Source: SIG714 sp964638675 (GTDB lineage Bacteria > Bacillota > Clostridia > Oscillospirales > CAG-272). From it: a stretch of DNA of 40,955 nt. Location: contig CAZXAU010000019.1 in assembly GCA_964638675.1 (NCBI GenBank), positions 1-40,955 on the forward strand. The letters run 5' to 3'. Both the position numbers and the translations under genes were made by a program. Of this stretch, positions 1-8,182 are shown piece after piece (position 1 is the stretch's first letter; each line of letters opens with the position of its first letter). The notes below the pieces were generated by a model. It had not been told where the DNA came from. It saw only the letters and a program-made list of their open reading frames with translations, and did no database searches.

Positions 1-46
1 ACTGTTAATCAGGGGGTCGTAGGTTCGAGTCCTACAGTGGGCGCCA
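1..46 (+). tRNA. tRNA-Asn (GTT), 3' part only
   Basis: The window opens inside the anticodon arm. The loop reads CTGTTAATC, giving anticodon GTT (Asn). A complete T arm (GTAGG-TTCGAGT-CCTAC) follows, then the 3' acceptor strand, discriminator G and an encoded CCA at 44-46. The D arm and 5' acceptor strand lie outside the window. Confidence 0.9.
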
Positions 47-53
47 TACAATA

Positions 54-106
54 GAAATCCAAAACTTTTTCCTGTTGGTTCGTTTTGGGTTTCTTTTTGT
101 TTTTTA
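54..106 (+). terminator. Intrinsic terminator after tRNA-Asn
   Basis: Arms GAAATCCAAAAC (54-65) and GTTTTGGGTTTC (82-93) pair with one G-U, then a T-rich tail. The loop carries CCTGTTGGTTC. Two close relatives lie at 3131-3185 and 3857-3918, so this is a reused terminator family. Confidence 0.85.
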
Positions 107-135
107 TTGACTTTTTTTAAAAAGTGTGTTACATT
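107..135 (+). promoter_or_regulatory. Putative sigma-A promoter upstream of the phosphorylase gene
   Basis: TTGACT (107-112), 17 nt, TACATT (130-135). It would give a leader of about 250 nt to the start at 398. The -35 is good and the -10 only fair. Confidence 0.45.
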
Positions 136-397
136 AAATTAAAGGACGTATTGAACAAAATCGGACACGACATATTTAATGCAGCATGAGAGAAAACATG
201 TATTATTTATTACTACATCATACGGAATTATGTATGAATTGGTTCAGTTTTAAAACACAGTTATTCAGTAGAAATACATTGTTGTTTTGATATAAACCAC
301 CTGTATAGTTGATGTAGGCGTTATTTGCAAAAAAATCCGTGGTTCGTTTTTCTTTCGGTTTTTTTATGTTGTAAAATCTTTTGAGGTGGATTTTATT
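136..397 (+). other. Long AT-rich leader without a gene
   Basis: No credible coding sequence. Near its end, AAAAAAATCCG (329-339) and CGGTTTTTTT (356-365) can form a hairpin ending in a T run, a possible weak terminator or attenuator just before the ribosome binding site at 383-389. Confidence 0.3.
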
Positions 398-1165
398 GTG
401 ATTATTAAAAACGATTATCCAATTTTAGAATATAGCACAGAGCATGAAGCAGTAATAAATCCTCGGAAGGATAAAATACCTTTTCCAAAACTTTGTCTTA
501 TGACCTTTTTTGGAGAGGTACTTGAATCATTTTTAAATCGATATGAAAATTCGATTATAGGAACATATACGTCAGAAATGAGAAAATATCATGCGTATAA
601 AGTGAACTATAAGAAAACTGAAATATGTGTTATACAGGCAGTAGTAGGTTCAGGTTCGATAGCCATGATGACAGACTGGCTGTATGGAAAAGGCGTAGAG
701 ATCTTGTTATGTTGTGGAGGTTGCGGAGTGCTTGCTGATATCCCATCGGGGGATGTGATAATTCCTACGAGAGCCCTTAGGGATGAAGGAGCCTCATATA
801 AATATCTACCACCAAGCAGATATATTGATCTGGATAAGGAGCCTATACAGATATTTGAGAGATTGCTTAAAGAGTATGGACTTCCATATGTTGCTTGTAC
901 CACATGGTCCACGGATGGTTTCTATCGGGAGACACGGGAAATGGTAGAGTATAGAGTGCAACAAGGATGTAAAGTTGTAGAAATGGAATGTGCTACTATG
1001 GCGGCAATTGCCAAGTTCCGAAATAAAGTATACGGGCAGTTGCTGTATAGCGGAGATATTTTAGTAGACTGTGTCGGTTACGATGATAGAAATTGGCGTG
1101 CGAATCTCTCAGCACGCGAAATAATATTTCAAGTAACATTGGAATCTTTGATAAGATTATCTTAA
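398..1165 (+). CDS. Nucleoside phosphorylase family protein
   Basis: Resembles the PNP/UDP phosphorylase superfamily, which cleaves nucleosides with phosphate in the cytoplasm (purine or uridine salvage). Visible features are a GSGSIAMM phosphate-site-like segment, a CGGCGVL turn, GDVIIPT and, near residues 192-204, VVEMECATMAAIA, the conserved Met-Glu segment that contacts the ribose. I chose GTG at 398 (255 aa) because GAGGTGG sits 8 nt upstream; an in-frame GTG at 386 lies inside that ribosome binding site. It stands alone between the tRNA and a broken gene. Substrate cannot be read from the sequence; an MTA/SAH nucleosidase-like role is possible but less likely. Confidence 0.82.
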   Translation: MIIKNDYPILEYSTEHEAVINPRKDKIPFPKLCLMTFFGEVLESFLNRYENSIIGTYTSEMRKYHAYKVNYKKTEICVIQAVVGSGSIAMMTDWLYGKGVEILLCCGGCGVLADIPSGDVIIPTRALRDEGASYKYLPPSRYIDLDKEPIQIFERLLKEYGLPYVACTTWSTDGFYRETREMVEYRVQQGCKVVEMECATMAAIAKFRNKVYGQLLYSGDILVDCVGYDDRNWRANLSAREIIFQVTLESLIRLS

Positions 1166-1386
1166 GTCGTTTCGTAAGGATATAGGAATGATTTAAGTAA
1201 ACTTCCATTAAACGATTTACAAATCATTATTGAAAATTTGCAGAGGTAGCCACGATATTTTTTTAGATACGATTTTTTTAGTAAGCAGCGATATTCATAT
1301 TGTGTTATTATTTGTTGCACAGGAGCTATGTTAAAATTACCATTATCGGTAATATTGTGAGGATTAAAAAAAGGCGGATGTAGTGT

Positions 1387-2043
1387 ATGCATATAGCGGA
1401 CAGCATAATCAAAAATAAGCTGAAAAATGTGTATTTTATTTGGGGGCGTGGAAAAACGACCATTGCAAATGAGCTGCATAAGAAGTATGGATTTTATATA
1501 TATCGCACCGATGACAGCAGAGAGCAACATATGGCTCAAGCAAATCCAGAAGATCAGCCGTATATGTGCCGCGACTTTGAAAGTGAATATGGTGTAAAGT
1601 CTTTTTGGGAGCTTCCGTCGGAGGTTATAAGTGAGCGTGAAAAGCATTTTTTGGTTGAAATGACCCCAATGATAATTGCAGATTTGATAGAACTTTCAGC
1701 ACGGCATGATGTTATCATTTGCGAAGGAGATATTGACTATAGCGCAGTTGCCCGGATTTCTTCTCATTGTGTTCACCTTTGTAATTGCGGGACATCATTT
1801 GATTGGTTTCGCCGACCAGATCATGAAAACATCTATGACAGCATTGGCTTGAGAACTGATTTGAGCGATGTTGAAAAGCAAGTGATTATTAATAATGCTT
1901 ATGTGGCAGTATCAGAAAATGAAGGAATTATACCGGATTGAGTAACAAAATTGAACATAAAAAATATTAACTGGTATGACACAACGTGTATCGAAGAGAC
2001 TGTGTCGGAGGTTGAAGCGTATTTTGGCTTTAAAAAGAAGTAA
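1387..2043 (+). pseudogene. Broken P-loop kinase-like gene (in-frame TGA and shortened Walker A)
   Basis: Reads as a small cytosolic P-loop nucleotide-binding protein of about 218 aa, but two lesions are visible. First, the Walker A region is FIWGRGKTT, where GxxxxGK[ST] is expected, so about three residues are missing. Second, TGA at 1939-1941 interrupts the frame, which then continues for 33 codons to TAA at 2041. A Trp codon (TGG to TGA) would restore a typical C-terminus rich in Glu with a final KKK. TGA is a normal stop in neighbouring genes (the gene ending at 3096), so recoding is unlikely. The start has AAGGCGG about 9 nt upstream. It ends 3 nt before the next gene. Substrate unknown. 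Confidence 0.7.
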
Positions 2044-2046
2044 ATT

Positions 2047-3096
2047 ATGACTATTGAAGAAATAAAAATTCGGCGGATAGAAAATCAATATTTGATCACT
2101 CCGGCCCCAATGCTGACTGTTTTGCATGACCTTTGCGGCGTACAGGCGCAATTTATGGTGAATGTAATGCATTCACTCAAAATCAGATGTTCTGATTACA
2201 GTGAAGATACTGTTAAAAATGATTTGGTTAAGAACTGGACTGTGCGCGGCACGGTTCATGTCTTTGCCGAAGATGATCTTCCGCTGTTTATTCACTGCAA
2301 TAACGGTGCCGATTACAGAAAAAATGAGTGGTACGGGTATACCTTTGAGGAACAGAGAGATATTTGGGCGCTTACGCCTGATCGGCAAAAGTTTTTTGCG
2401 GATATTATTATTGCGGCCGTTGAAAAAGAACTCTGCACCCGTGACGGGTTAAAAGAAATTTGCCGAAGTCACGGTATGACAGAACCCGAGGAAGACAGCA
2501 TGTTTGATCAGTGGGGCGGCGGTATAAGGGAACTGTGTGAACGCGGATTTATGAATTATGCCGTGCAGGAGAAAAAGGCATATTGCGTCGCTCCGCGATT
2601 TACGCCTATCCCTGAAGATACGGCAAATCTTGAGATCGCCCGACGGTATTTTACCCATTTCGGACCGGCGACGATCCATGATGCACAGTATTATTTTCAT
2701 GCGACTGCCGTGCAGGTGAAAAAATGGCTTTCACTGCTTCCCGTTAAATCCTGTGAATGCGGCGGCAGAACATATTATTATATTGAGAACGGCAGGTCAT
2801 ATACTGAGAGCATGCCGAAATGTTTGTTCCTTGCAGGCTTCGATCAACTTATGCTGGGATACGAGAAAAAGGAAAGCCTGTATCTGCCGTCGGAGAATAT
2901 GAGAGGAATATTTAACCTCGCGGGTATCGTTATGCCGGCACTTATGATCGATGGCAGAGTTGTGGGCAGGTGGAAGAAGAAAGACAGAAAACTGACGATT
3001 ACGCTGTTTGAAAGCATATGTGAAAGGGATAGAGACATTGTATGCGAGAAAGCCGAGTCACTTTTGGACGGCGTTTCAAAGACAGAGTTTGTGTGA
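2047..3096 (+). CDS. AlkZ/YcaQ-like winged-helix DNA glycosylase family protein (HTH_42)
   Basis: 349 aa, typical of the HTH_42 superfamily that includes AlkZ and YcaQ glycosylases, which unhook bulky or crosslinking alkyl adducts from DNA. Landmarks are VQAQ with Gln33 and Gln35 (the QxQ catalytic motif of the AlkZ branch; YcaQ has QxD), TVRGTVHVF near residue 70, RRYFTHFGPATIHD, FLAGFDQLMLGY and a C-terminal VGRWKKKDRKLTI strand. The family has about 350-400 residues, so it is full length. The start follows the upstream pseudogene by 3 nt with only a weak AAAGAAG site. It could be resistance to a genotoxic secondary metabolite, but no biosynthetic genes are nearby. Confidence 0.8.
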   Translation: MTIEEIKIRRIENQYLITPAPMLTVLHDLCGVQAQFMVNVMHSLKIRCSDYSEDTVKNDLVKNWTVRGTVHVFAEDDLPLFIHCNNGADYRKNEWYGYTFEEQRDIWALTPDRQKFFADIIIAAVEKELCTRDGLKEICRSHGMTEPEEDSMFDQWGGGIRELCERGFMNYAVQEKKAYCVAPRFTPIPEDTANLEIARRYFTHFGPATIHDAQYYFHATAVQVKKWLSLLPVKSCECGGRTYYYIENGRSYTESMPKCLFLAGFDQLMLGYEKKESLYLPSENMRGIFNLAGIVMPALMIDGRVVGRWKKKDRKLTITLFESICERDRDIVCEKAESLLDGVSKTEFV

Positions 3097-3130
3097 ATCT
3101 GTATTTTGCAGAATTGAGCGTTAATCACAG

Positions 3131-3185
3131 ACAAAAAGAAATCCGAAACTTTTACCTGTTGGATCGTTTCAGGTTTCTTTTTGTT
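3131..3185 (+). terminator. Bidirectional terminator, second member of the repeated family
   Basis: ACAAAAAGAAATCCGAAAC (3131-3149) pairs along its length with GTTTCAGGTTTCTTTTTGT (3166-3184), one mismatch. The A run on one side and T run on the other let it work on both strands. Loop CCTGTTGGATC matches the copy at 54-106. Confidence 0.85.
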
Positions 3186-3210
3186 TGTGATTGTGGAAAT
3201 CAAAAGTGTG

Positions 3211-3255
3211 AGCAACTGCGAGTTGCTTGTTTTTATGATATATTTGTGCTATACT
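3211..3255 (+). promoter_or_regulatory. Promoter with adjacent operator for the XRE/zinc-ribbon gene
   Basis: Perfect dyad AGCAACT-GCG-AGTTGCT (3211-3227) abuts the -35 TTGTTT (3227-3232). After 17 nt comes TATACT (3250-3255). The dyad position suggests autoregulation by the XRE protein encoded at 3278. Confidence 0.65.
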
Positions 3256-3277
3256 ATCATTGGAGGTGATAATCGAC

Positions 3278-3715
3278 ATGGATACAAAAGATATCTTGCT
3301 TGAGTTGAGAACTCAAAGAGGTATGTCACAAGATCAACTCGCAGAGAAAATTTATGTGACGAGACAAGCGGTTTCGAGATGGGAAAACGGTGAAACCGTT
3401 CCAAATACTGAAACTTTGAAATTGCTTTCTAATTTGTTTGATGTTTCTATCAACACGCTGTTAGGCTCTCCGAGGAAACTGATTTGTCAATGCTGCGGTA
3501 TGCCAATGAATGATTCTACGATCAGTAAAGAGCCAAACGGAGATTTCAATGAGGAATACTGCAAATGGTGTTATACGGACGGAGAATTTCAATATATCAG
3601 CAAGGAGCAGTTGATTGATTTTTTGGTAGGGCATATGGCAAATGAAAATTGGTCAGCAGAACAAGTTCGGGCACATATGGAAGCACTCATACCAAAACTC
3701 AATCATTGGAAATAG
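3278..3715 (+). CDS. XRE-family regulator with C-terminal zinc ribbon
   Basis: 145 aa. Residues 5-62 form an XRE/Cro helix-turn-helix (RGMSQDQLAEKIYVTRQAVSRWE). Residues 69-110 match the putative zinc ribbon family (Zn_ribbon_2 type): Cys70/72/73 in CQCCGMPM and Cys95/98 in EYCKWCYTDG, with the usual YC..CY.dG spacing. The start at ATG 3278 is fixed by GGAGGTG 7-8 nt upstream. It has its own promoter and operator and is flanked by two repeated terminators, so it is monocistronic. The zinc ribbon may sense a ligand or bind a partner; the regulated genes are not evident beyond its own promoter. Confidence 0.85.
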   Translation: MDTKDILLELRTQRGMSQDQLAEKIYVTRQAVSRWENGETVPNTETLKLLSNLFDVSINTLLGSPRKLICQCCGMPMNDSTISKEPNGDFNEEYCKWCYTDGEFQYISKEQLIDFLVGHMANENWSAEQVRAHMEALIPKLNHWK

Positions 3716-3856
3716 TACATAATAAAGAATCCCTTTATAAAACGAATGTTTTTAGCAAAGAGTCAAATCGATGTTATACATGAAACTGAAAATGTCGAAT
3801 TGTTTGAGTGGAGTACCGATTGAGACGGAAAACGGTTGTAATTCAATATAATAGTT

Positions 3857-3918
3857 ACAAACAAAAGAAATCTGAAACTTCTACATGGTGGATCGTTTTT
3901 GGGTTTCTTTTTGTTTGT
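3857..3918 (+). terminator. Bidirectional terminator, third member of the repeated family
   Basis: ACAAACAAAAGAAATCTGAA (3857-3876) pairs with the T-rich arm ending TTTCTTTTTGTTTGT (to 3918). The loop again carries a TGGTGGATCG block like the other two copies. Confidence 0.75.
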
Positions 3919-3928
3919 TAGTTTGTTA

Positions 3929-3957
3929 TTGACATATTTTAATTTTTGTGTTATTAT
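3929..3957 (+). promoter_or_regulatory. Sigma-A promoter of the immunity-gene array
   Basis: TTGACA (3929-3934), exactly 17 nt, TATTAT (3952-3957). It lies 230 nt upstream of the first array gene and is the strongest promoter of the 4-12 kb block. Confidence 0.65.
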
Positions 3958-4190
3958 GAATATACAGAAATATTAAACGTATTTATCTCTGTTAAACATG
4001 AATATTTTGGGCGAAAAGATGAAAAATGCCGATTAAGACGGAGTGTATTATTTAAATTGTTTGATTTCTGAAAGCCAATACTTTTGTCGGATGGTATCCT
4101 GAGCTGCGATTGTATAGAAGAGTTGACATATTATTTTATATAAATTATTTGATATTACGATTTTATTGGTTACGGAATAGGGAGGTAACT
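3958..4190 (+). other. Leader region of the array, no gene seen
   Basis: No convincing coding sequence. CCGATTAAGACGGA (4029-4042) echoes CCGATTGAGACGGA (3816-3829). A second TTGACA at 4123 begins the segment that is duplicated upstream of the gene at 8250. Confidence 0.3.
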
Positions 4191-4492
4191 ATGGTTAAAG
4201 AAATATTCGATTATGTATCAGGGAAAATGTCACACGAGGAATTTGAGGCTGAGCTTTACATCAACCCCGAATTGTGGGACGAGATTCAAAGTCTTGTTCC
4301 CGAGGACATAGCAGATCCGGATTGTCCGTTTCGTCAAGTGTGGGGGAATATGCTTGGATTTGAAACAAACAATTACCGTGTCAGACCTACTTTAACTTCA
4401 TTTGGATATAAATATAGCATGGCATACGGGTTGATCAGTGCATTGGTTAAATATAAATATCCCGATATTGTTTGCCGTGAGCCGAGCGATGA
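4123..4492 (+). repeat. Duplicated promoter + N-terminal module, copy 1
   Basis: Nearly identical to 8183-8551: TTGACA leader, ribosome binding site and the first ~100 codons. Homology stops abruptly after GAGCCGAGCGATGA, where the two genes acquire unrelated C-terminal sequences. Confidence 0.9.
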
Positions 4493-4793
4493 GTCGCCCC
4501 AGGATATACTTGAAAAAATACATATGGAATATATCGGCGGTGATGATGTTGATGACTTCCTGAGAGATATCATGTCAAAATGTTCGACAAGAAAAGAGCT
4601 TAAGGAACAACTCAAAAAGCATTTTCCTTGTCCTGCCCGCAAACACCCGAATTGGGTTCAGGAACCTGAGTGGCCGGCAACCGACGGTATTCCGATGAGA
4701 TTTATTACTCAAAGAGAAAACGGCGATAAATTTGAATACGAATTCCGGGATATCAATTCGGAAAAAACAATAATCATAACTCAATATGCATAA
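4191..4793 (+). CDS. Immunity-type protein, shared N-module with C-terminal variant A
   Basis: 200 aa, cytosolic, no membrane segment. Residues 1-100 are almost identical to the protein at 8250 (acidic, with DPDCPFRQVWGNM). The C-terminal half differs: a helical segment (STRKELKEQLKKHF), then PNWVQEPEWP and a beta-rich end, a pattern I associate with small immunity-like proteins but cannot name. The start is ATG 4191 with GGGAGGT 8 nt upstream. It begins a same-strand series of short genes. I infer neutralisation of, or adaptation to, a contact-delivered toxin; no cognate toxin lies adjacent. Confidence 0.6.
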   Translation: MVKEIFDYVSGKMSHEEFEAELYINPELWDEIQSLVPEDIADPDCPFRQVWGNMLGFETNNYRVRPTLTSFGYKYSMAYGLISALVKYKYPDIVCREPSDESPQDILEKIHMEYIGGDDVDDFLRDIMSKCSTRKELKEQLKKHFPCPARKHPNWVQEPEWPATDGIPMRFITQRENGDKFEYEFRDINSEKTIIITQYA

Positions 4794-4820
4794 TTGCATA
4801 ATCATAACAAGGAGAAGATC

Positions 4821-5294
4821 ATGAGCGACGCTATATACATTCGGGTAAAATTGGATAAAAAATTTTATGATAAAGATATATCGGATTTTCTTTTCGATAT
4901 TATAAAAGAGGGATGTAACAGGCGAATTGCGATAACACTTATGGATCGCTACATTATACAACACAAAGCAGATGAGTGTGTTTTGAGTTTGTCGGACAGC
5001 TACAATTTTAAACTTGTCACCCCCCTTATGGGTAAAGATTATGACGGCGAGGTTGAGGAATACCGTCCCGAACCGTTGTACACTCGTTTGCTGAATTTAC
5101 AAGGTTTTTTTCAATTCATTCTAAATGAAAGTATTGTAAAAAATATTGAGGTGCTTTTTACACTTGACTATGATGTTGAAGAATTGGAAAGCGTCAATAT
5201 AAATTTATCCGATTTCGCAATCAAATTCGAACCGATGATAATAGGCAATCAATGGACCGGATTGTATTATAAGTTTATTTGGAGTAAAATGTAG
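4821..5294 (+). CDS. Hypothetical small protein of the immunity-type array
   Basis: 157 aa, soluble, acidic, alternating strands and helices (IYIRVKL at the start, EVLFTLDYDVEEL near the end). I do not recognise the family. ATG 4821 is preferred over the in-frame ATG at 4794 because AAGGAG lies 7 nt upstream. It starts 27 nt after the preceding gene, so cotranscription is likely. Its size, orphan status and position among variable small genes suggest an immunity function; this is inference. Confidence 0.6.
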   Translation: MSDAIYIRVKLDKKFYDKDISDFLFDIIKEGCNRRIAITLMDRYIIQHKADECVLSLSDSYNFKLVTPLMGKDYDGEVEEYRPEPLYTRLLNLQGFFQFILNESIVKNIEVLFTLDYDVEELESVNINLSDFAIKFEPMIIGNQWTGLYYKFIWSKM

Positions 5295-5344
5295 CTCTTC
5301 CGGGAATGGAGATATTGAGTTTAGATAAGGAAGGTGAATAAATT

Positions 5345-5845
5345 ATGCTTTGCCTTTATGATTTGTACGATTTACACTCCATTTTTATCGGAGTTCGTAC
5401 TTCGCCGCATAACGAAATAAATATAGAGATAATGTCAAGGGTTATCGGGGTATTGAAAAACAGGTTTAACGACGATGGAATAAATCAATTCAGAATCGCA
5501 CTGCGACCTATTAATTCGTTGGATAGGGAAGGCTTATACAGATTCACATTAATTGATAATGTATACTGTTACTTTCCGTTGCCTTTTTTGAAGGATGAAA
5601 AGATATATTTACTCTTAATTAAAGCCTGCGAGCATTTATTGAAAGCTATTTGCGAGAAAAATGAAGAAAAGATATATGATTTAGCAGACTGCCTGCATAA
5701 TTTGCCGATAATTATTGCAGAAAATAAGTACTCAATTCCCAAAAAGTATTGGAAAAATGAAGTTCAATACTATCGCTCAAAATGGGAAAAAGATTTTTTG
5801 ATTGAGGAGCAGAAGCTTTTCAAAATGCAATTCTATACGAAATAG
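5345..5845 (+). CDS. Hypothetical immunity-type protein with helical C-terminus
   Basis: 166 aa. The N-terminal half is beta-rich (HSIFIGVRTSPH, YRFTLIDNVYCYFPLPF). The C-terminal half is helical, with DLADCLHNLPIIIAENK and PKKYWK...YRSKWEKDF. That helical pattern (a D-L-D/A-HNLP helix followed by P-x-x-YW) occurs in many small hypothetical proteins near polymorphic toxins, but I cannot give a family name. GGAAGGTG lies 9 nt before ATG 5345. No signal peptide or membrane span. Confidence 0.58.
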   Translation: MLCLYDLYDLHSIFIGVRTSPHNEINIEIMSRVIGVLKNRFNDDGINQFRIALRPINSLDREGLYRFTLIDNVYCYFPLPFLKDEKIYLLLIKACEHLLKAICEKNEEKIYDLADCLHNLPIIIAENKYSIPKKYWKNEVQYYRSKWEKDFLIEEQKLFKMQFYTK

Positions 5846-5895
5846 CAAACGGTTAATAGAATGGGTGAGACAACCGTCAGCTACATTAGAAAGCA

Positions 5896-6276
5896 ATGGA
5901 AAGGAAAAAGATCGTGTTAGCATACTACGGAAAAATTGAATGTCTTTCTGATACTGCCGATGTGCGGGAAATCATCATTAATATTTCTCAAAATATTGAG
6001 CATTTTTCCGTTCTTTTGGATGCTCTTGAATATCAGCTTATAAAGAGTATCAATGTTATAGATAAGAATGACAATAATTCGATAACTATTTGCATTAAAG
6101 AGGCGGCGGAATTTTTAGTTGATTCATATGAATTACGAATAACTATTGATCAAGCAATGTTGTTAAAAAAGATGATATGTGATGTTGTTATCGGAAATTC
6201 TTTTCCGGGATATCATTCTGATTTTGAGATTCCGTCAAAAAGCGGGAAGGTTGATCTTTGCGTAATAATATCGTAA
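5896..6276 (+). CDS. Hypothetical small protein of the immunity-type array
   Basis: 126 aa, soluble, unrecognised. It has a short N-terminal strand (IVLAYYGKIE), a central helix pair and the C-terminal segment GYHSDFEIPSKSGKVDLCVIIS. Two starts are possible: ATG 5896 with a weak AGAAAG upstream, or GTG 5914 with AAAGGAA 7 nt upstream; the second has better spacing and would shorten the protein by six residues. The 98-nt gap downstream contains a small dyad TTGAAC-N5-GTTCAA. Confidence 0.55.
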   Translation: MERKKIVLAYYGKIECLSDTADVREIIINISQNIEHFSVLLDALEYQLIKSINVIDKNDNNSITICIKEAAEFLVDSYELRITIDQAMLLKKMICDVVIGNSFPGYHSDFEIPSKSGKVDLCVIIS

Positions 6277-6374
6277 GGTCTTTGAACGGGATGTTCAACC
6301 CTCGATAGGTTCAGCATTAAATGTTGCAAAGTAAATAAATGATTTTGATGATTGTCGGGAAGGGAGAAAATATA

Positions 6375-6779
6375 ATGAGGAGGCTGTTGTTTTTTAGTGC
6401 GGAAGCTCATTTTACAAAAGCCGGTGGTCTGATAGTGAAAGTCGCCAATCGGGTGGAAAAGAAATTCAATGAAATGTATACAAAAAAATATGAAAATCAG
6501 GAATTGGAGAGTATAACCATTGTTTTTGTGTGTTTGACTCAGCAAATGATGAAAGAGGGTGTCCTGAAAGAACGAAATTACATCTCACACAAAAACAAAT
6601 ATGCTGATATGCGTCTTTGGATAGATTCTGATGAATATATAAAAGCGGATGAAGAAAAACGGAAACAGATGATCTGGAACATTATTTCCCGTGCACTGAA
6701 TAATATCCGTCTGAAAAAAGCATTCAATCGAATTGATGAATTTGAAGAAGACTTGAAACAGGTCTATTGGAGGGAATAA
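6375..6779 (+). CDS. Probable Imm44-like immunity protein
   Basis: 134 aa. It starts RRLLFFSAEAHFTKAGGLIVKVANRVEKKFNE, then a strand TIVFVCL, the segment ISHKNKYADMRLWIDSDEYIKADEEKRKQM, and a terminal helix. From memory this layout (SxEAHFTKAG near the start, AD-x-RL-x-ID-x-D/EY in the middle) fits the Imm44 immunity family; I hold that name at about even odds. The start is ATG 6375, 5-6 nt after GGGAAGGGAG. It ends 2 nt before the next small ORF. Confidence 0.62.
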   Translation: MRRLLFFSAEAHFTKAGGLIVKVANRVEKKFNEMYTKKYENQELESITIVFVCLTQQMMKEGVLKERNYISHKNKYADMRLWIDSDEYIKADEEKRKQMIWNIISRALNNIRLKKAFNRIDEFEEDLKQVYWRE

Positions 6780-6781
6780 CT

Positions 6782-6850
6782 ATGGAAGATGTCAAAAACG
6801 TATTATATAAAGCCGGTATGACTGTCCGGAAAGGAAATATATTTGGGTAA
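6782..6850 (+). CDS. 22-codon ORF coupled to the next gene (leader peptide or truncated gene)
   Basis: ATG 6782 follows an excellent GGAGGGAATAACT site and encodes MEDVKNVLYKAGMTVRKGNI plus FG. Its TAA overlaps the next ATG (TAATG at 6848-6852), so translation of the downstream gene, which has no good site of its own, probably depends on this ORF. It may be the surviving N-terminus of a deleted immunity gene. Confidence 0.45.
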   Translation: MEDVKNVLYKAGMTVRKGNIFG

Positions 6851-7374
6851 TGTTATCAGATAATTTGTATTATATAAAAATAGATCATTTGTCTTTCATT
6901 TCATTTCAACTGGAAAAAAATAATGCCAGAATTGACAATGACGGTCGAGTTTGGTTTCATAAAGGAAAACTCAGCATTGAGTGTGGGAATGGTCCATTAA
7001 TATATGGTTCATCATCCGGAATAGTTGATGAGATGATTCAGTGTATTAAGTGGGTATTATCATCAACTCCAATTGAACCGAACTTAGAAAAATGCATTGG
7101 GGAATGTTTCTACAAAAATTGTAGCAACATAGCAGTCAATAATAGAATCTCGAAATATATGTTTACTTCAGGAGCCGATTGTATTGTATGGCTATACAGA
7201 AGCGGCCAAAATAAGTATTGCTTTGAAGTTACCACCGGATCTCTTTTTCTTGATCCTGCAACAGCTTTTCAAAAAATTCATGATGGGTTACTTGATGAAG
7301 AGGACCTGAAACAGTGGTTGAATGAGCTGACAAGCTTTAGAAACCTTATCCAAAATTGCGGAGCAGATGATTAA
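6850..7374 (+). CDS. Hypothetical immunity-type protein, translationally coupled
   Basis: 174 aa, soluble, unrecognised. The N-terminal half is beta-rich (YYIKIDHLSFISFQLEKNN, DGRVWFHKGKLSIECG); the end is helical and acidic (DEEDLKQWLNELTSFRNL). It contains five to six cysteines without a clear metal motif. Its ATG overlaps the stop of the 22-codon ORF and it lacks an independent ribosome binding site, so re-initiation is likely. It is followed by the toxin-tip remnant, making it a candidate antidote for that toxin only if the usual toxin-then-immunity order is reversed here. Confidence 0.55.
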   Translation: MLSDNLYYIKIDHLSFISFQLEKNNARIDNDGRVWFHKGKLSIECGNGPLIYGSSSGIVDEMIQCIKWVLSSTPIEPNLEKCIGECFYKNCSNIAVNNRISKYMFTSGADCIVWLYRSGQNKYCFEVTTGSLFLDPATAFQKIHDGLLDEEDLKQWLNELTSFRNLIQNCGADD

Positions 7375-7423
7375 GGCATGTAGTGCGTAGCTGAGCGAAT
7401 TTTATATAAAAAATTCTGAGTAT

Positions 7424-8155
7424 TTGTGTGCCGATTCCGTACTAATTGTAGAAAGAAACCGGAAAACAACAGCAGGTACGGACGGTAGTTTGCTGCAGGA
7501 AGGCGAAGCTACACTCAAGGAAGTCGTTCAACTGTTCCGCAATGAAACGAACGAATGGGTTCATGTAACGGTTGGCAATGAAGAGATCATCTGCACGCCG
7601 AATCACCCTTTCTACTCTCCTGTCAAGGGCTGGACGAATGCCTGCGACCTGCGTGCGGGGAATATCCTTGTCACCGTCAACGGTGAGTATGTCATCGTGG
7701 AACAGGTACAGCATAAGCTGTTAGAGACTCCGGTAACCGTCTACAACTTTGAGGTTGAGGGATTCCATACTTATTATGTCGGTGACACGGAAGTGCTGGT
7801 GCATAATGAGTGTGGATCGGCTAAAAAAGCACAATTGCCTACGAAAGGCAAAGTAAGATATGTTCCTCCTAAAGGTGCTGGTAAAAACTTACATAGAACA
7901 TCTAACGGTGGATACATTGATAAATTTGGAAATGTGTGGGAAAAAGGTCCTTCTCGAACAATTGGAGAGGCCTTTGAATGGGATGTTCAACTGTCGAAGC
8001 AGGGGAAAAAGATTCTTCTGTTCTGTCCCGGATTTGCTGTTTGCAGCCAATATCGAGGCGAACGAATGATTCATATTGGTGATGAGCTGTATGATTATAC
8101 CTTCTACGATGCAGAAAGCTTTATACGCGGGAAACTGCATGGGGACATCGACTGA
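7424..8155 (+). pseudogene. Orphan polymorphic-toxin tip: truncated Hint domain + Ntox17-like C-terminus
   Basis: The middle clearly belongs to a polymorphic-toxin Hint (PT-HINT) domain: ICTPNHPFYSPVKGW, LRAGNILVTVNGEY, VYNFEVEGFHTYYVG and the terminal VHN at the self-cleavage junction. The catalytic N-terminal Cys block is missing or scrambled, and no ribosome binding site or secretion module precedes it; the frame is open back to 7391. After VHN comes YVPPKGAG...GGYIDKFGNVWEKGPS..FEWDVQLS, resembling polymorphic toxin type 17. The final ~50 residues do not fit my memory of that family. Base composition drops from GC-richer (Hint) to AT-rich (toxin) at the VHN boundary, as expected for tip swapping. 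Probably silent, usable as a recombination donor. Confidence 0.72.
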
Positions 8156-8182
8156 CACCGAAGGTTTTGGATAAGACATTTG

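Noticed and set aside
1939..1941. TGA read as tryptophan genome-wide
   Set aside because: Other genes use TGG for Trp and end at TGA, for example those ending at 3096 and 8155.
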